Shown here: positions 1 through 8,195 of the stretch, one piece after another
Position numbering within the stretch: the first letter of the stretch is position 1
Layout of the letters: each line of letters opens with the position of its first letter
Assembly (NCBI GenBank): GCA_018396655.1
Contig: JAGTQF010000013.1
Span: forward strand, 1 to 34,066
Length of the DNA stretch: 34,066 nucleotides
Reading direction: 5' to 3'
Source of the DNA: Candidatus Bathyarchaeota archaeon
GTDB lineage: Archaea; Thermoproteota; Bathyarchaeia; Bathyarchaeales; DTEX01
Translations under genes and position numbers: made by a program
The notes under the pieces: model-generated
Told to the model about the DNA's origin: nothing
Database searches by the model: none
Seen by the model: the letters and a program-made list of their open reading frames with translations, nothing else

Positions 1-1211
1 CTAGGATAATCTGTTTCAGTAGGCTCCTTTATTACCGGTGATTCGACATCAACCTTCACGGCAACATTCCCCATGTGGGGGCTATACATTTTGAATACAT
101 GGTATGTGGGCGTCAGAATAGTCTTCTCACCCCTAGTCAGACATATGCTCTGTAGAACATTCACGGCCTGGGCTAAGTTGGCAATTTTAACTTTTCTAGA
201 ATATTTTATGAATAGGTTTAGAACTGAAGCGGCTAATATAGCGTCTCTTAAAGTGTTCTGTTGATATAGCCCATTTTCGTTAGTTGCCTGCGGATGCCAA
301 ACACCCCACTCGTCAACCGCTATCCCTATATCCTTCCTCCCTTCAGAGAAAAAGTCAACTACAGCTATTGCCTGCTTAATTTGATACTCAAGATGTTGAA
401 CATCAAATAGCAAATTAAGGTATTGCTCATCAGTAAACTTCACATCGTCTCCATAGCGCTGCTGATTGCGAAAGAAATAGTAGTGTATAGATAAATAGTC
501 AACCAGATGGATGAAGTCCCTTAGGGCCTCCATAACCCTATAATTCCAATCTCTAGATATGTGTCCGCAAACTATGAGCTTAATTCTTGGGTCAGCCTGC
601 TTTAGGAATGTTGCGAATCTACGATACTCCCAGGCATAGTAGACTGGGTCGAATGAGCCGCCGCAGCCCCAATTCTCATTCCCAACACCCCAATAGATGA
701 CATTATATGGTTCGGGATGACCATTCTCAGCCCTAAGCCGCGCATATTTCGTATTTCCAACATAATTACAGTATTCAAGCCAAGCTAGTGCTTCGCTCGG
801 GCTTCCGGAACCAACATTCACACATATATATGGTTCAGCGCCTACAACCCTACATAATTTAATGAACTCGTCTGTTCCAAACTCATTTGATTCCTCACCG
901 CCCCACCAAATATTCGCTCTTCGAGGTCTAAGTTCCACGGGGCCTACGCCATCTTCCCAATGGTATGCATCTGCAAAGCATCCACCAGGCCACCTAATGA
1001 TTGGCGCTTTAATGGACTTAAAGGCTTGAATAACATCCCTCCTAAGGCCATTCTCATTTGGAATATTTGAATCCTTTCCAACCCAGATTCCAGGATAAAT
1101 GCATCTGCCCAGATGCTCAATGAAGTGGCCGAAAATCTTTGGGTCAACCACATCTATGTGCTCATAAACCCTAATTTTTAACGCATTCTTATGCAATATT
1201 CTCGCCCCCAA
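1..1211 (-). CDS. GH51 alpha-L-arabinofuranosidase, C-terminus beyond the window
   Basis: About 403 residues are visible of a family usually near 500; the reading frame is still open at base 1. The protein should release terminal alpha-L-arabinofuranose from arabinan or arabinoxylan. The family's N-terminal signature FIEHLGR is at residues 30-36. The acid/base glutamate is in WGVGNENWG (Glu179) and the nucleophile in VDEWGVW (Glu301), at positions matching characterised GH51 enzymes. No ATG exists at the 5' end of the frame; the upstream stop leaves TTG at 1211 (preceded by AAGGT) or TTG at 1196. No signal peptide is seen, so the enzyme is probably cytoplasmic and acts on imported oligosaccharides. 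The next gene upstream on the same strand is a sugar-acid type enolase-superfamily enzyme, consistent with pentose use. The family call is secure; the substrate is inferred. Confidence 0.9.
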   Translation of the reverse strand, partial: MGARILHKNALKIRVYEHIDVVDPKIFGHFIEHLGRCIYPGIWVGKDSNIPNENGLRRDVIQAFKSIKAPIIRWPGGCFADAYHWEDGVGPVELRPRRANIWWGGEESNEFGTDEFIKLCRVVGAEPYICVNVGSGSPSEALAWLEYCNYVGNTKYARLRAENGHPEPYNVIYWGVGNENWGCGGSFDPVYYAWEYRRFATFLKQADPRIKLIVCGHISRDWNYRVMEALRDFIHLVDYLSIHYYFFRNQQRYGDDVKFTDEQYLNLLFDVQHLEYQIKQAIAVVDFFSEGRKDIGIAVDEWGVWHPQATNENGLYQQNTLRDAILAASVLNLFIKYSRKVKIANLAQAVNVLQSICLTRGEKTILTPTYHVFKMYSPHMGNVAVKVDVESPVIKEPTETDYP

Positions 1212-1243
1212 AGAGACCTTATCATCCAGATACTTACATAACG

Positions 1244-1254
1244 CGTATAAAACT
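1244..1254 (-). promoter_or_regulatory. TATA-like box for the arabinofuranosidase gene
   Basis: The minus strand reads AGTTTTATACG here, about 35 bases before the proposed TTG start at 1211. That places transcription start roughly 10-15 bases before the coding region, a usual archaeal arrangement. The 100 bases to the next gene hold nothing else recognisable. Confidence 0.35.
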
Positions 1255-1311
1255 TATTAAGTCTTTTTTAATCGGCTCATTAACCCGGAATGACCTCTAT
1301 AAGCGAAAACG

Positions 1312-2433
1312 CTACTTAGGCCAAGCAATCACCCTTATTGTTCTTCCCCTAATTTCGTCCCAATCAACATCGATACCTAATCCGGGCTTTCTAGGCGCAT
1401 GCACATACCCCTCCCTATCGATTCTAACGACATCCCTTGTTCCCTGGTCAAAAATTCCTATAGGAAATGGCATTTCAAAGAAGTCGCAGTTTTTTATAGA
1501 TAGCATTATGTGAAGGTGCGCTACTTGCTGCCATGGATGGCCCCAGCTATGGAGTTCGCATTTCATTCCAAATAACTCCGCTAAATGAGCTACTTTCAGC
1601 ATTCCAGTTATTCCTCCAACGTTAACATCGAGACATCTAAGGCCGTCCGCAGCATTCCTACGAATTATTTCAGCATAACTGTAAATGTCATGCACATTCT
1701 CTCCCGTTAGCACGCTTATATCAAGGGACCGGCAAAGCTCCGCAAGCCCATCAATATCCGTTGTTGGTATTGGGTCCTCATACCAATAAAAGTTCAATTT
1801 CTCGATTTCCCTACCAACCTTTAGAGCCTCCTCCCTTGTATATGCGTGGAAGGGGTCAAGCATGAGCGTAACTTCTTCACCTACAGCGTCTCTAACAGCC
1901 CTACATACCTCAATATCCCTTTTCCAGTAGCGTGGAGGATGAATTTTTATCGCTTTAAAGCCATTTTCTACGCACTCTAAAGCAACTCTAACATAATCTT
2001 CCACGCTTCCATAAGATTGCGTACTGGCGAACGCCGGTATCTTCTCTCTGTAGGCACCAATCAATTTATAAATTGGCATTTTGAGGGCTTTTCCCACAAT
2101 ATCCCAAAGACATTCATCTAGAGCGCATAGGACAGAGGGAGCCGTTCTCTGGAAGAAATACTGGTTCCAGAATGACTTCTCAATCCTCTCCCTATCAAAA
2201 GGGTCCGCATCTATTAACTGAATAAAATCCTCAGTGCTTCTCAACCACTTCCTTCCAGTCTTAAATTTCATTACCAATTCTTCCGCGTGGGACGCTTCTT
2301 CCAGCATCGTGATGCCATCTATTTCCTCATCTGTTAGGATTTGAACTAGGGCTGAGGGAACATTGATTCTTGTTGCTTCACGTGAGAACTCCTGAGGTTT
2401 TAAAATATAAACCTTTATACCTGTAATCTTCAT
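1312..2433 (-). CDS. Mandelate racemase/muconate lactonizing enzyme family protein (probable sugar-acid dehydratase)
   Basis: The protein has 373 residues from the ATG at 2433, which has a GGTGAT ribosome site just upstream; the frame opens 15 bases earlier at 2448. It is an enolase-superfamily barrel with capping domain. Visible catalytic features are the Lys-x-His pair in AIKIHPP (Lys163, His165), metal ligands Asp193 (MLDPFH), Glu219 (YEDPIP) and Glu245 (TGEN), and the general-base His295 in LHSWGHP. This is the mandelate racemase subgroup, whose members mostly dehydrate or epimerise aldonic and aldaric acids. Its place 100 bases upstream of an arabinofuranosidase on the same strand suggests an arabinonate or xylonate dehydratase in an oxidative pentose pathway, but the substrate cannot be read from the sequence. 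Confidence 0.85.
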   Translation of the reverse strand: MKITGIKVYILKPQEFSREATRINVPSALVQILTDEEIDGITMLEEASHAEELVMKFKTGRKWLRSTEDFIQLIDADPFDRERIEKSFWNQYFFQRTAPSVLCALDECLWDIVGKALKMPIYKLIGAYREKIPAFASTQSYGSVEDYVRVALECVENGFKAIKIHPPRYWKRDIEVCRAVRDAVGEEVTLMLDPFHAYTREEALKVGREIEKLNFYWYEDPIPTTDIDGLAELCRSLDISVLTGENVHDIYSYAEIIRRNAADGLRCLDVNVGGITGMLKVAHLAELFGMKCELHSWGHPWQQVAHLHIMLSIKNCDFFEMPFPIGIFDQGTRDVVRIDREGYVHAPRKPGLGIDVDWDEIRGRTIRVIAWPK

Positions 2434-2524
2434 TTCAATCACCATCATATCTTATGAAAAATAATTAGATGATTAAAAATATGGTTTAACCAAAACGATG
2501 GATAATTATAGGGAAGGGGGTGTT

Positions 2525-2857
2525 TTAAGCTGGCTTATTTTTCCGTCTAATCTCATTGAGCGTTATTGTAAAGCTTTCTAGGGGGCTTATCTCCATTAGC
2601 TCAACCGTTGCTGAAATTGGCTTGAATTCCCCTTTGGGTCCAACCTCATAGTTTATTGCTAGCCTTGCCGGTTTATCCGAGGCATTACGCTTATTAATCT
2701 CTTCAATAATTTTTGCGGCTAATTCAGTCCAAGCTTTCTTGTTAGTCTCCTTAATTTCTGTAGGCGCCTTTGCATAGAATGTTGAGTAAAACCATCTTTT
2801 AGCTCTGAAGAGAGCACCTCTTCCTGTGGGCGTAATTCTAAATCTCTGAATTGGCAT
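2525..2857 (-). CDS. Hypothetical protein, 110 aa
   Basis: I do not recognise this family. It is a basic, soluble protein with no membrane segment or cysteine motif. The first 35 residues are rich in Arg, Lys and aromatic residues. The middle is a predicted amphipathic helix (residues 38-58), and the C-terminal half alternates in a beta-like way. The ATG at 2857 follows GGTGG with good spacing, which supports a real gene. It lies between the sugar enzyme and a zinc-ribbon protein on the same strand, with about 70-90 base gaps, so it may be independently transcribed. Confidence 0.6.
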   Translation of the reverse strand: MPIQRFRITPTGRGALFRAKRWFYSTFYAKAPTEIKETNKKAWTELAAKIIEEINKRNASDKPARLAINYEVGPKGEFKPISATVELMEISPLESFTITLNEIRRKNKPA

Positions 2858-2926
2858 ATTAAACCACCAAACAGAATCTCACTATACTGCTGAACTCCTT
2901 AAAAGTGTTTCCCCTTTATCACCAAA

Positions 2927-3439
2927 TTAGATAAGGTGACCGCGCATCCACGCTCCTTTTTCTGGGAAGCGCGACCAATGCTCATGAACGATTTTCCATT
3001 CCTCTTTAATCTTCATTAGAACCACCGATACCCTCGATTTTATATTAAAGTTAATATCCTTTATTCTTCCACGATATTTTATTATGAAGGATGCTAATGC
3101 TACGTTATCATCTAGCAAATCCACTCTCCAATCGCTAATCTCATAGCTATATTCTTTTAGAACTTTAAGCGCCTCAGCCTCCCTCTCTAAGCCATCTATC
3201 CCCTGACGCTCAAATGGAGGCCAATCATCAAACTTGGTATAACTATCCTTATGGATGAGGCTCTGAATTAACTCCGGGTCTCTTCGCCTTATTCCCTCAA
3301 CCCTCTGAGTAACAATGGCCTTAATGGTCTCCTCACATGAGCTTAGCAATGCCCTAACTTGAGCAATATTAAATCCGCATCTCCTACAGAAGATATCGGC
3401 CTCATTAACTCGGCTTCCGCAGTTTGGGCAATAGTGCAA
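2927..3439 (-). CDS. Zinc-ribbon protein with a C-terminal SnoaL/NTF2-like domain
   Basis: The first 25 residues form a double-CxxC zinc ribbon (CPNCGSR, then CRRCGF), common at the N-terminus of archaeal proteins of unknown function. From about residue 35 to the end, the helix-then-sheet pattern and the closing stretch (VVLMKIKEEWKIVHEHWS) resemble SnoaL/NTF2-like cone folds, which bind small molecules or act as stress-related accessory domains. The start is TTG at 3439, six bases after GGGAGGAAG. The 170-residue length suits a ribbon plus one NTF2 unit. No catalytic residues can be assigned and the function is unknown. Confidence 0.7.
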   Translation of the reverse strand: MHYCPNCGSRVNEADIFCRRCGFNIAQVRALLSSCEETIKAIVTQRVEGIRRRDPELIQSLIHKDSYTKFDDWPPFERQGIDGLEREAEALKVLKEYSYEISDWRVDLLDDNVALASFIIKYRGRIKDINFNIKSRVSVVLMKIKEEWKIVHEHWSRFPEKGAWMRGHLI

Positions 3440-3511
3440 TGTTGCTTCCTCCCATTATCTATTAGGGGGTTAAATAAGTTAAAAAGCATATAGAGCATTT
3501 GGTGAGAATTG

Positions 3512-3970
3512 TTGCATGCTGGGGAATTGAAGCGTCTCTTTAGGAGAATTTATCCGGAATGCTCCCGACTTGATATTGAGAATCTGGTTTCAGCGATGCT
3601 CTCCGGAAAGTATTGGAGAGTTCACCCATCCAAAGATGACGCATATTATGTTGTCGCTTTAACAAGAGCGAAAATCCCATTCAGAGATGGTTTCAGGGCG
3701 AAATCAACGGCTCCATGGCCATTGACGATTTCACCTAGGGCTGCGAGGTTTTGTAGGCGTGGCAGAATACTAGTTATCAAAAAAGGGGATTATGGCTTCA
3801 TATCCGAAACAGTTATCGATTGGCCAGTTTTTCTCAGGTTAATGAAAATGGATGAGAATCTAGCCTACAAATGTCTTATTAAAAATCCAAATCCGCCGCC
3901 ATTCTTAAATGCGCGAATTTTTAGGGCGTTACTATCGAGACTAAGGAGCAATAGAGAAGAAGAGACCTGA
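3512..3970 (+). CDS. Hypothetical protein, about 152 aa
   Basis: This is a single plus-strand gene, divergent from the zinc-ribbon gene and convergent with the dys-like gene. GGTGAG at 3501-3506 best supports TTG at 3512; TTG at 3509 is also possible. The protein is strongly basic and probably soluble, with a helical N-terminal third and a central beta-rich region. The C-terminus is helical with several arginines. The many Arg/Lys residues would allow nucleic-acid binding, but no known domain is recognised. The 12-base gap to the opposing dys-like stop means the two genes end tail to tail. Confidence 0.6.
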   Translation: MHAGELKRLFRRIYPECSRLDIENLVSAMLSGKYWRVHPSKDDAYYVVALTRAKIPFRDGFRAKSTAPWPLTISPRAARFCRRGRILVIKKGDYGFISETVIDWPVFLRLMKMDENLAYKCLIKNPNPPPFLNARIFRALLSRLRSNREEET

Positions 3971-3982
3971 CGAAGGGGGATT

Positions 3983-5020
3983 TCATCTGTTCACTTCATC
4001 AAAGAGCCACGTTAAGTCAGGTTTACTCCTTCTAGTTTTGACCCTCTCAGCAAGCGCGTGGACGACTATTGGCAGCGCTATTGTAGCATCACAATAGCAC
4101 TGAACATTCCTTCCTTCTCTAGACTCCTTACCCCAGCTTATAGCCTCCTCAAATGTGCATCCAGAGAGGCCACCCCAGTGAGGTGCATCAGTTGTTATCT
4201 GTATGGCATATTTATGTGCGCTTTCTCTCTCCTCGGTTAAAGCAACTCCAATTACCGTGAGCTGAATGAAGTCTTTTGGCACACCGCCACCAATATATAT
4301 TACACCGGTATCCTTAGCCCTCCTCTTTATCTCAACCATCTGCTCAAAATCTCTCATCTGGTCTATGGTTATATCGAACCCCTCAATAGCCCTCCTATTC
4401 AACAGGTAGGCTATTCCATAGCCGCTATCAACCATAGCTGGACAGAAAACTGGAACGTTATTATCGTATGCTGTTGCAACAATACTTTTAACCCCAATAT
4501 TTGAGAGCTCCTTGCCAAACAAATATAGGAATTCGGCCGAAGAATACTTGCGGTTTGGACTCAGTCTCCTCATGAAATCGGCTATAAGCTTCTCCATCTC
4601 CCTATACTCATATTCATCCGCGAATACATCGTAGAACCTGTCTATTTTATGCTGGTAGAGGAGATAATCGTCAACTAAATGATGCCCCTGCCAATATGTG
4701 CCTCCCATAGCCTCCAGTATATCCTCAGATATGTTTGCACCAGTTGAGACTATAACATCTATGAAGCGATTTTCAATCAGCCAGTTAACAATCTTCCACT
4801 GTCCAGTAGTGCTCATGGAACCAGCATAACCAAAGAATATTGTTACATCATCCCTTAGCATCTCTTCCCAGACCTCGACAACCTCACCAAGCTTCCTACC
4901 CTGAAAGCCTGTTTTAGCCATCTCAGAAAGAAGCTCAGAGATTCTCTTCGGCGTTTTAACTTCTATTGGCTCAAGCCTCCTCCTAAAGAAAGGTGTGCTT
5001 CTCTTCTCCTTAATTATCAA
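3983..5020 (-). CDS. dys: Deoxyhypusine synthase family protein (divergent type)
   Basis: Deoxyhypusine synthase moves the aminobutyl group of spermidine to a lysine of translation factor aIF5A, using NAD. This 345-residue protein keeps the family fold: STGANISEDI at the NAD site, PVFCPAMVDSGYG, and the essential lysine in EEAISWGKE (Lys298). However, the stretch after GGGVPK is DFIQ, whereas canonical eukaryotic enzymes have HHI, the His being catalytically important. The segment ITTDAPHWGGLSGC is also typical of the divergent DHS-like branch. It may therefore modify aIF5A with altered chemistry or make another polyamine product. The start is TTG at 5020 behind GGGAGGAT. Family assignment is firm; exact activity is less so. 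Confidence 0.85.
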   Translation of the reverse strand: MIIKEKRSTPFFRRRLEPIEVKTPKRISELLSEMAKTGFQGRKLGEVVEVWEEMLRDDVTIFFGYAGSMSTTGQWKIVNWLIENRFIDVIVSTGANISEDILEAMGGTYWQGHHLVDDYLLYQHKIDRFYDVFADEYEYREMEKLIADFMRRLSPNRKYSSAEFLYLFGKELSNIGVKSIVATAYDNNVPVFCPAMVDSGYGIAYLLNRRAIEGFDITIDQMRDFEQMVEIKRRAKDTGVIYIGGGVPKDFIQLTVIGVALTEERESAHKYAIQITTDAPHWGGLSGCTFEEAISWGKESREGRNVQCYCDATIALPIVVHALAERVKTRRSKPDLTWLFDEVNR

Positions 5021-5065
5021 ATTCTATCCTCCCGATGCGTCAGAATAAGATTGACATCGCTACGC

Positions 5066-5080
5066 AATATATATTTTATT
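5066..5080 (-). promoter_or_regulatory. TATA-like box for the deoxyhypusine synthase gene
   Basis: The minus strand carries AATAAAATATATATTGC, 45-60 bases before the TTG start at 5020. It lies in the 120-base gap after leuA, implying that the dys-like gene has its own promoter and is not the last gene of the leucine operon. Confidence 0.4.
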
Positions 5081-5140
5081 AGGAAGTTTAGGAAAAAGCC
5101 CAAAATTCCCATAAAAGGTTCTAGTTCCAGAGAAGGGATG

Positions 5141-6643
5141 TTAAGTTTTCCTGAGCCTCTTGAGGAGAATCTTATTTATGCCGCTTATCATGGCCTCAAC
5201 GCTTGCCATCACGATATCTTCCCTTGCGCCGCGTGCTGAAACTATATTGCCCTCATTATCCTCAACCTTAATTATAACTTCGGCTACAGCATCGGAGCCT
5301 CCGGTTAGAGCCTCAAGCCTATACTCCTTCAACCTAACATTGGCTAGGCTACTTGTAATCTTTTGTATAGCCTTAATTGCTGCATCAACCGGCCCGACCC
5401 CTGTTTCGGCTGCAATGTACTCTTTACCGTCAATGATTAGTTTAACTGAGGCTGTTGGGATAACCCTCACCCCTGTAACAACGGCTAAGTCGCTTAGCTC
5501 AACAATCTTTTCCTCGGCGGTTTTACCCATAACGGTTCTAGCGATGGCGAATAGGTCTGCATCGGTTACAGTTTTACCTTTATCACCTAATTCCTTAACC
5601 CGCGCAACAATTTCCTTAAGCTGCTCCTCAGTTGGCTGGAACCCAGCCTCCTCAAGCTCAGCTTTAATACCATGTCTACCAGCATGCTTTCCAGCTATGA
5701 GCTTACGTCTTCTACCAACCAGCTCTGGATTGAAGGGCTCGAATGTGAGGGGTTTGACAACGACGCCCCTAGTATGTATGCCTGACTCATGAGCAAAAGC
5801 GTTCTCGCCAACAATAGCCTTATTGGGCTGTATGACTACGCCTGTTAGGCGTGAAACGATTTTTGATGTTTCATAGAGGAGCCTAGTGTTTATACCAGTC
5901 CTTTTATTGTAGAGTAGATGAAGGCCCATAACAACCTCCTCAAGAGCGGCATTTCCAGCCCTCTCACCCAAACCATTAACCGTCACGTGGACTTGAGCGG
6001 CTCCACCCTCAACCCCAGCAAGCGAGTTTGCAACAGCAAGCCCAAAATCGTTATGGCAGTGGACGCTTAATGGAACCTTCACAACCTCCCTTAACTCTCT
6101 AATTAATCTCTCCATGGATTTCGGGGTCATTATGCCAACAGTATCAGGTATATTTATGTAGTCTGCACCAGCCTCCTCAGCAGCCCTACAAACCCTCTTA
6201 AGAAACTCTATATCCGTTCTGGTGGCATCCATTGGTGAGAACTCGCATATAGCCCCATGGTCCTTAATGTATTGGATTGCTTCTATGGCGGTCTCTATAA
6301 CTTCCTCAGGGGTCATATTCAGAGCATACTTCATTTGTACCTCGGATGTTGAGATGAATGTGTGAATGTATTTGACGTCGCATTGAAGAGCGGCATCAAT
6401 ATCGCTTCTTAATGCGCGGGCTAGAGCGCAAATGCTAGCTCTAAAGCCAGCATTCGCGATATCTTTAATGGCTTTCTGCTCACCTTTGGATGCTGATGGA
6501 AAGCCAGCCTCAATAACGTCGACACCAAGCTTATCGAGTTGGGCAGCTATCTCCATCTTCTCCTCTGGTGTTAATGATACTCCGGGGGTCTGCTCGCCAT
6601 CACGTAAGGTCGTATCAAAAATTCTCACATAATCGGTCCCCAA
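5141..6643 (-). CDS. leuA: 2-isopropylmalate synthase (citramalate synthase possible)
   Basis: The enzyme condenses acetyl-CoA with 2-oxoisovalerate, the first committed step of leucine synthesis. The 500 residues hold a DRE-TIM barrel with FDTTLRDGEQ at residues 9-18, metal ligands in SVHCHND, NGLGERAGN, and VGENAFAHESGIH in the linker. The C-terminal 130 residues look like the LeuA allosteric dimer domain, where leucine feedback usually acts. Citramalate synthase is a close paralogue; the company of leuB, leuC and leuD favours LeuA. The start is TTG at 6643 after GGTGGTG, 13 bases beyond the leuB stop. It is the last gene of the ilv-leu operon. Confidence 0.88.
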   Translation of the reverse strand: MGTDYVRIFDTTLRDGEQTPGVSLTPEEKMEIAAQLDKLGVDVIEAGFPSASKGEQKAIKDIANAGFRASICALARALRSDIDAALQCDVKYIHTFISTSEVQMKYALNMTPEEVIETAIEAIQYIKDHGAICEFSPMDATRTDIEFLKRVCRAAEEAGADYINIPDTVGIMTPKSMERLIRELREVVKVPLSVHCHNDFGLAVANSLAGVEGGAAQVHVTVNGLGERAGNAALEEVVMGLHLLYNKRTGINTRLLYETSKIVSRLTGVVIQPNKAIVGENAFAHESGIHTRGVVVKPLTFEPFNPELVGRRRKLIAGKHAGRHGIKAELEEAGFQPTEEQLKEIVARVKELGDKGKTVTDADLFAIARTVMGKTAEEKIVELSDLAVVTGVRVIPTASVKLIIDGKEYIAAETGVGPVDAAIKAIQKITSSLANVRLKEYRLEALTGGSDAVAEVIIKVEDNEGNIVSARGAREDIVMASVEAMISGINKILLKRLRKT

Positions 6644-6656
6644 ATTGAAACACCAC

Positions 6657-7694
6657 CTAAACCTTTAACTCAATTATCTCATTAGCTATTGCCTCACCCA
6701 TCTCAACTGTTTTCAAATTCCCACCCAAGTCTGGAACTGATAAGCCCTTCTTTAGGGCTGAGATTACGCCAGCCTCAATAACTTCGGCAGCTCTTAGGCA
6801 TGCTTGGTCATTGTATTTTTCGCCAAGCCAATCGAGCATCATCTTAGCCGCGAGTATCATTGAACACGGGTTAGCCGTATGCTTGCCTACTCTGGTAGGT
6901 GCTGAGCCGTGAATAGGCTCGAATATTGCGAAGTTGTCACCTATATTTCCGCCGGGAGCCATTCCTAAGCCGCCAACGAGCTGCGCCGCTTCATCTGAGA
7001 GTATATCGCCGAACATATTTGTGGTCACAATGACATCGAAGTTTTGGGGCTCTTTTATCAATCTCATTGAGGCTGCATCAACATATTGTTCATCAAACGT
7101 TATACTCGGATATTCCTTTGCAACTTCACGGCAGACCTCAGCGAACAAACCACATGTCACGCGCATAACATTAGCTTTATGGACTGCCGTAACCTTTCTC
7201 TTCTTGTTTCTTTTAAGGGCTATTTCGAACGCTTTTCTGGCTATGCGCTCACATCCCCTTCTGGTTATAACTCTCAATCCAATAGCGGTATCCTTATCGA
7301 GTTTAAACTCGAAGCCCTTGTATAAGTCTTCGGTATTCTCTCTGACGAAAACCATGTCTATATCATCCCTTAAGCATGGAACATTCGGATAAGATTTTAT
7401 GGGCCTTATATTGGCGTATAAATCGAACATCATCCTCAGCTTAACTATCACATCAGCAGCGGTCTCACCCACAGGACCCTTAAGACATACATGCGAATTG
7501 CGTATAGCCTTTATAGTCTCCTCCGGAAGAGGAGTTCCCCTCCTCTCAAAACAGGCATCGCCCGCCTCCAATTCCACAAAATCCAAACTCAAATTAAACT
7601 TTCTTTGAATGGCATTTAGAACATGCATTGTTGTCTCAGTTAGCTCTGGGCCTATTCCATCGCCCGGTATTAATGCAATCCTATACTTCAACAC
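6657..7694 (-). CDS. leuB: 3-isopropylmalate dehydrogenase
   Basis: This 345-residue decarboxylating dehydrogenase would oxidise 3-isopropylmalate to 2-oxoisocaproate. It shows IPGDGIGPE at residues 9-17, the substrate arginines around DLYANIRP, VRENTEDLY, the catalytic Lys in HKAN, and the metal Asp residues in MFGDILSDEAAQ. The cofactor loop after EPIHGSAP reads TRVGK, lacking the Asp found in typical NAD-specific enzymes, so cofactor choice is uncertain. Homoisocitrate dehydrogenase is the close alternative; the operon favours leucine synthesis. It starts at GTG 7694 (or TTG 7691), overlapping the end of leuD by 7 bases, which points to translational coupling. Confidence 0.87.
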   Translation of the reverse strand: MLKYRIALIPGDGIGPELTETTMHVLNAIQRKFNLSLDFVELEAGDACFERRGTPLPEETIKAIRNSHVCLKGPVGETAADVIVKLRMMFDLYANIRPIKSYPNVPCLRDDIDMVFVRENTEDLYKGFEFKLDKDTAIGLRVITRRGCERIARKAFEIALKRNKKRKVTAVHKANVMRVTCGLFAEVCREVAKEYPSITFDEQYVDAASMRLIKEPQNFDVIVTTNMFGDILSDEAAQLVGGLGMAPGGNIGDNFAIFEPIHGSAPTRVGKHTANPCSMILAAKMMLDWLGEKYNDQACLRAAEVIEAGVISALKKGLSVPDLGGNLKTVEMGEAIANEIIELKV

Positions 7695-8191
7695 TGCCCA
7701 CCCCTCATAACCTTTATTAAATGCTCAATTAAACCCCCATCCGCAATAATATCTAATATGAAGTCTGGAAGTTTAATTGCCTCTATAACTTTACCTTTAC
7801 TTTCATTTATAATCAACCCCTCATTAAGAACTGCTGTTATTATATCACCCTCATCAACTTCCCCTCTTATTCCGGGAGCTTCGAGAATTGGCAATCCTAT
7901 ATTTATCGCATTTCTATAGAAAATTCTGGCAAATGATTCAGCTATTATACACCGGACCCCGGCATACTTAAGTGCTATTGGGGCTTGCTCTCGGCTTGAG
8001 CCACAACCAAAATTCTTACCAGCAACAATTATCACGCCATCCCTAGCTTTCTTTGGGAAATTCGGGTCTATACCCTCCATAGCATGTCTGGCTAATTCAG
8101 TGGGGTCTAGGGATGTGAGATACTTGCTTGGAATTATAACATCAGTATTTATATTGTTGCCAAATATAACAGCCCTTCCTGAAACCCTCAT
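7688..8191 (-). CDS. leuD: 3-isopropylmalate dehydratase small subunit
   Basis: LeuD pairs with LeuC to isomerise 2-isopropylmalate to 3-isopropylmalate. At 167 residues it is the short archaeal type. It contains NNINTDVIIPSKYL near the N-terminus and the swivelling-domain signature FGCGSSREQAP around residues 61-71. The ATG at 8191 lies 4 bases beyond the leuC stop and the gene overlaps leuB by 7 bases, so the three are almost certainly co-translated. LeuCD relatives also serve homoaconitase roles in archaea; context argues for leucine. Confidence 0.92.
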   Translation of the reverse strand: MRVSGRAVIFGNNINTDVIIPSKYLTSLDPTELARHAMEGIDPNFPKKARDGVIIVAGKNFGCGSSREQAPIALKYAGVRCIIAESFARIFYRNAINIGLPILEAPGIRGEVDEGDIITAVLNEGLIINESKGKVIEAIKLPDFILDIIADGGLIEHLIKVMRGGQC

Positions 8192-8195
8192 AATC

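Noticed and set aside
73-264. 63-codon plus-strand frame near the left edge
   Set aside because: Antisense to the GH51 gene, whose frame carries both catalytic glutamates.
5160-5792. 210-codon open frame antisense to leuA
   Set aside because: It lies wholly within leuA on the opposite strand, has a Ser/Ala/Leu/Thr-rich composition typical of an antisense shadow, and shows no family motif.
6934-7392. 152-codon open frame antisense to leuB
   Set aside because: Fully covered by a well-supported leuB with intact motifs; a shadow frame.
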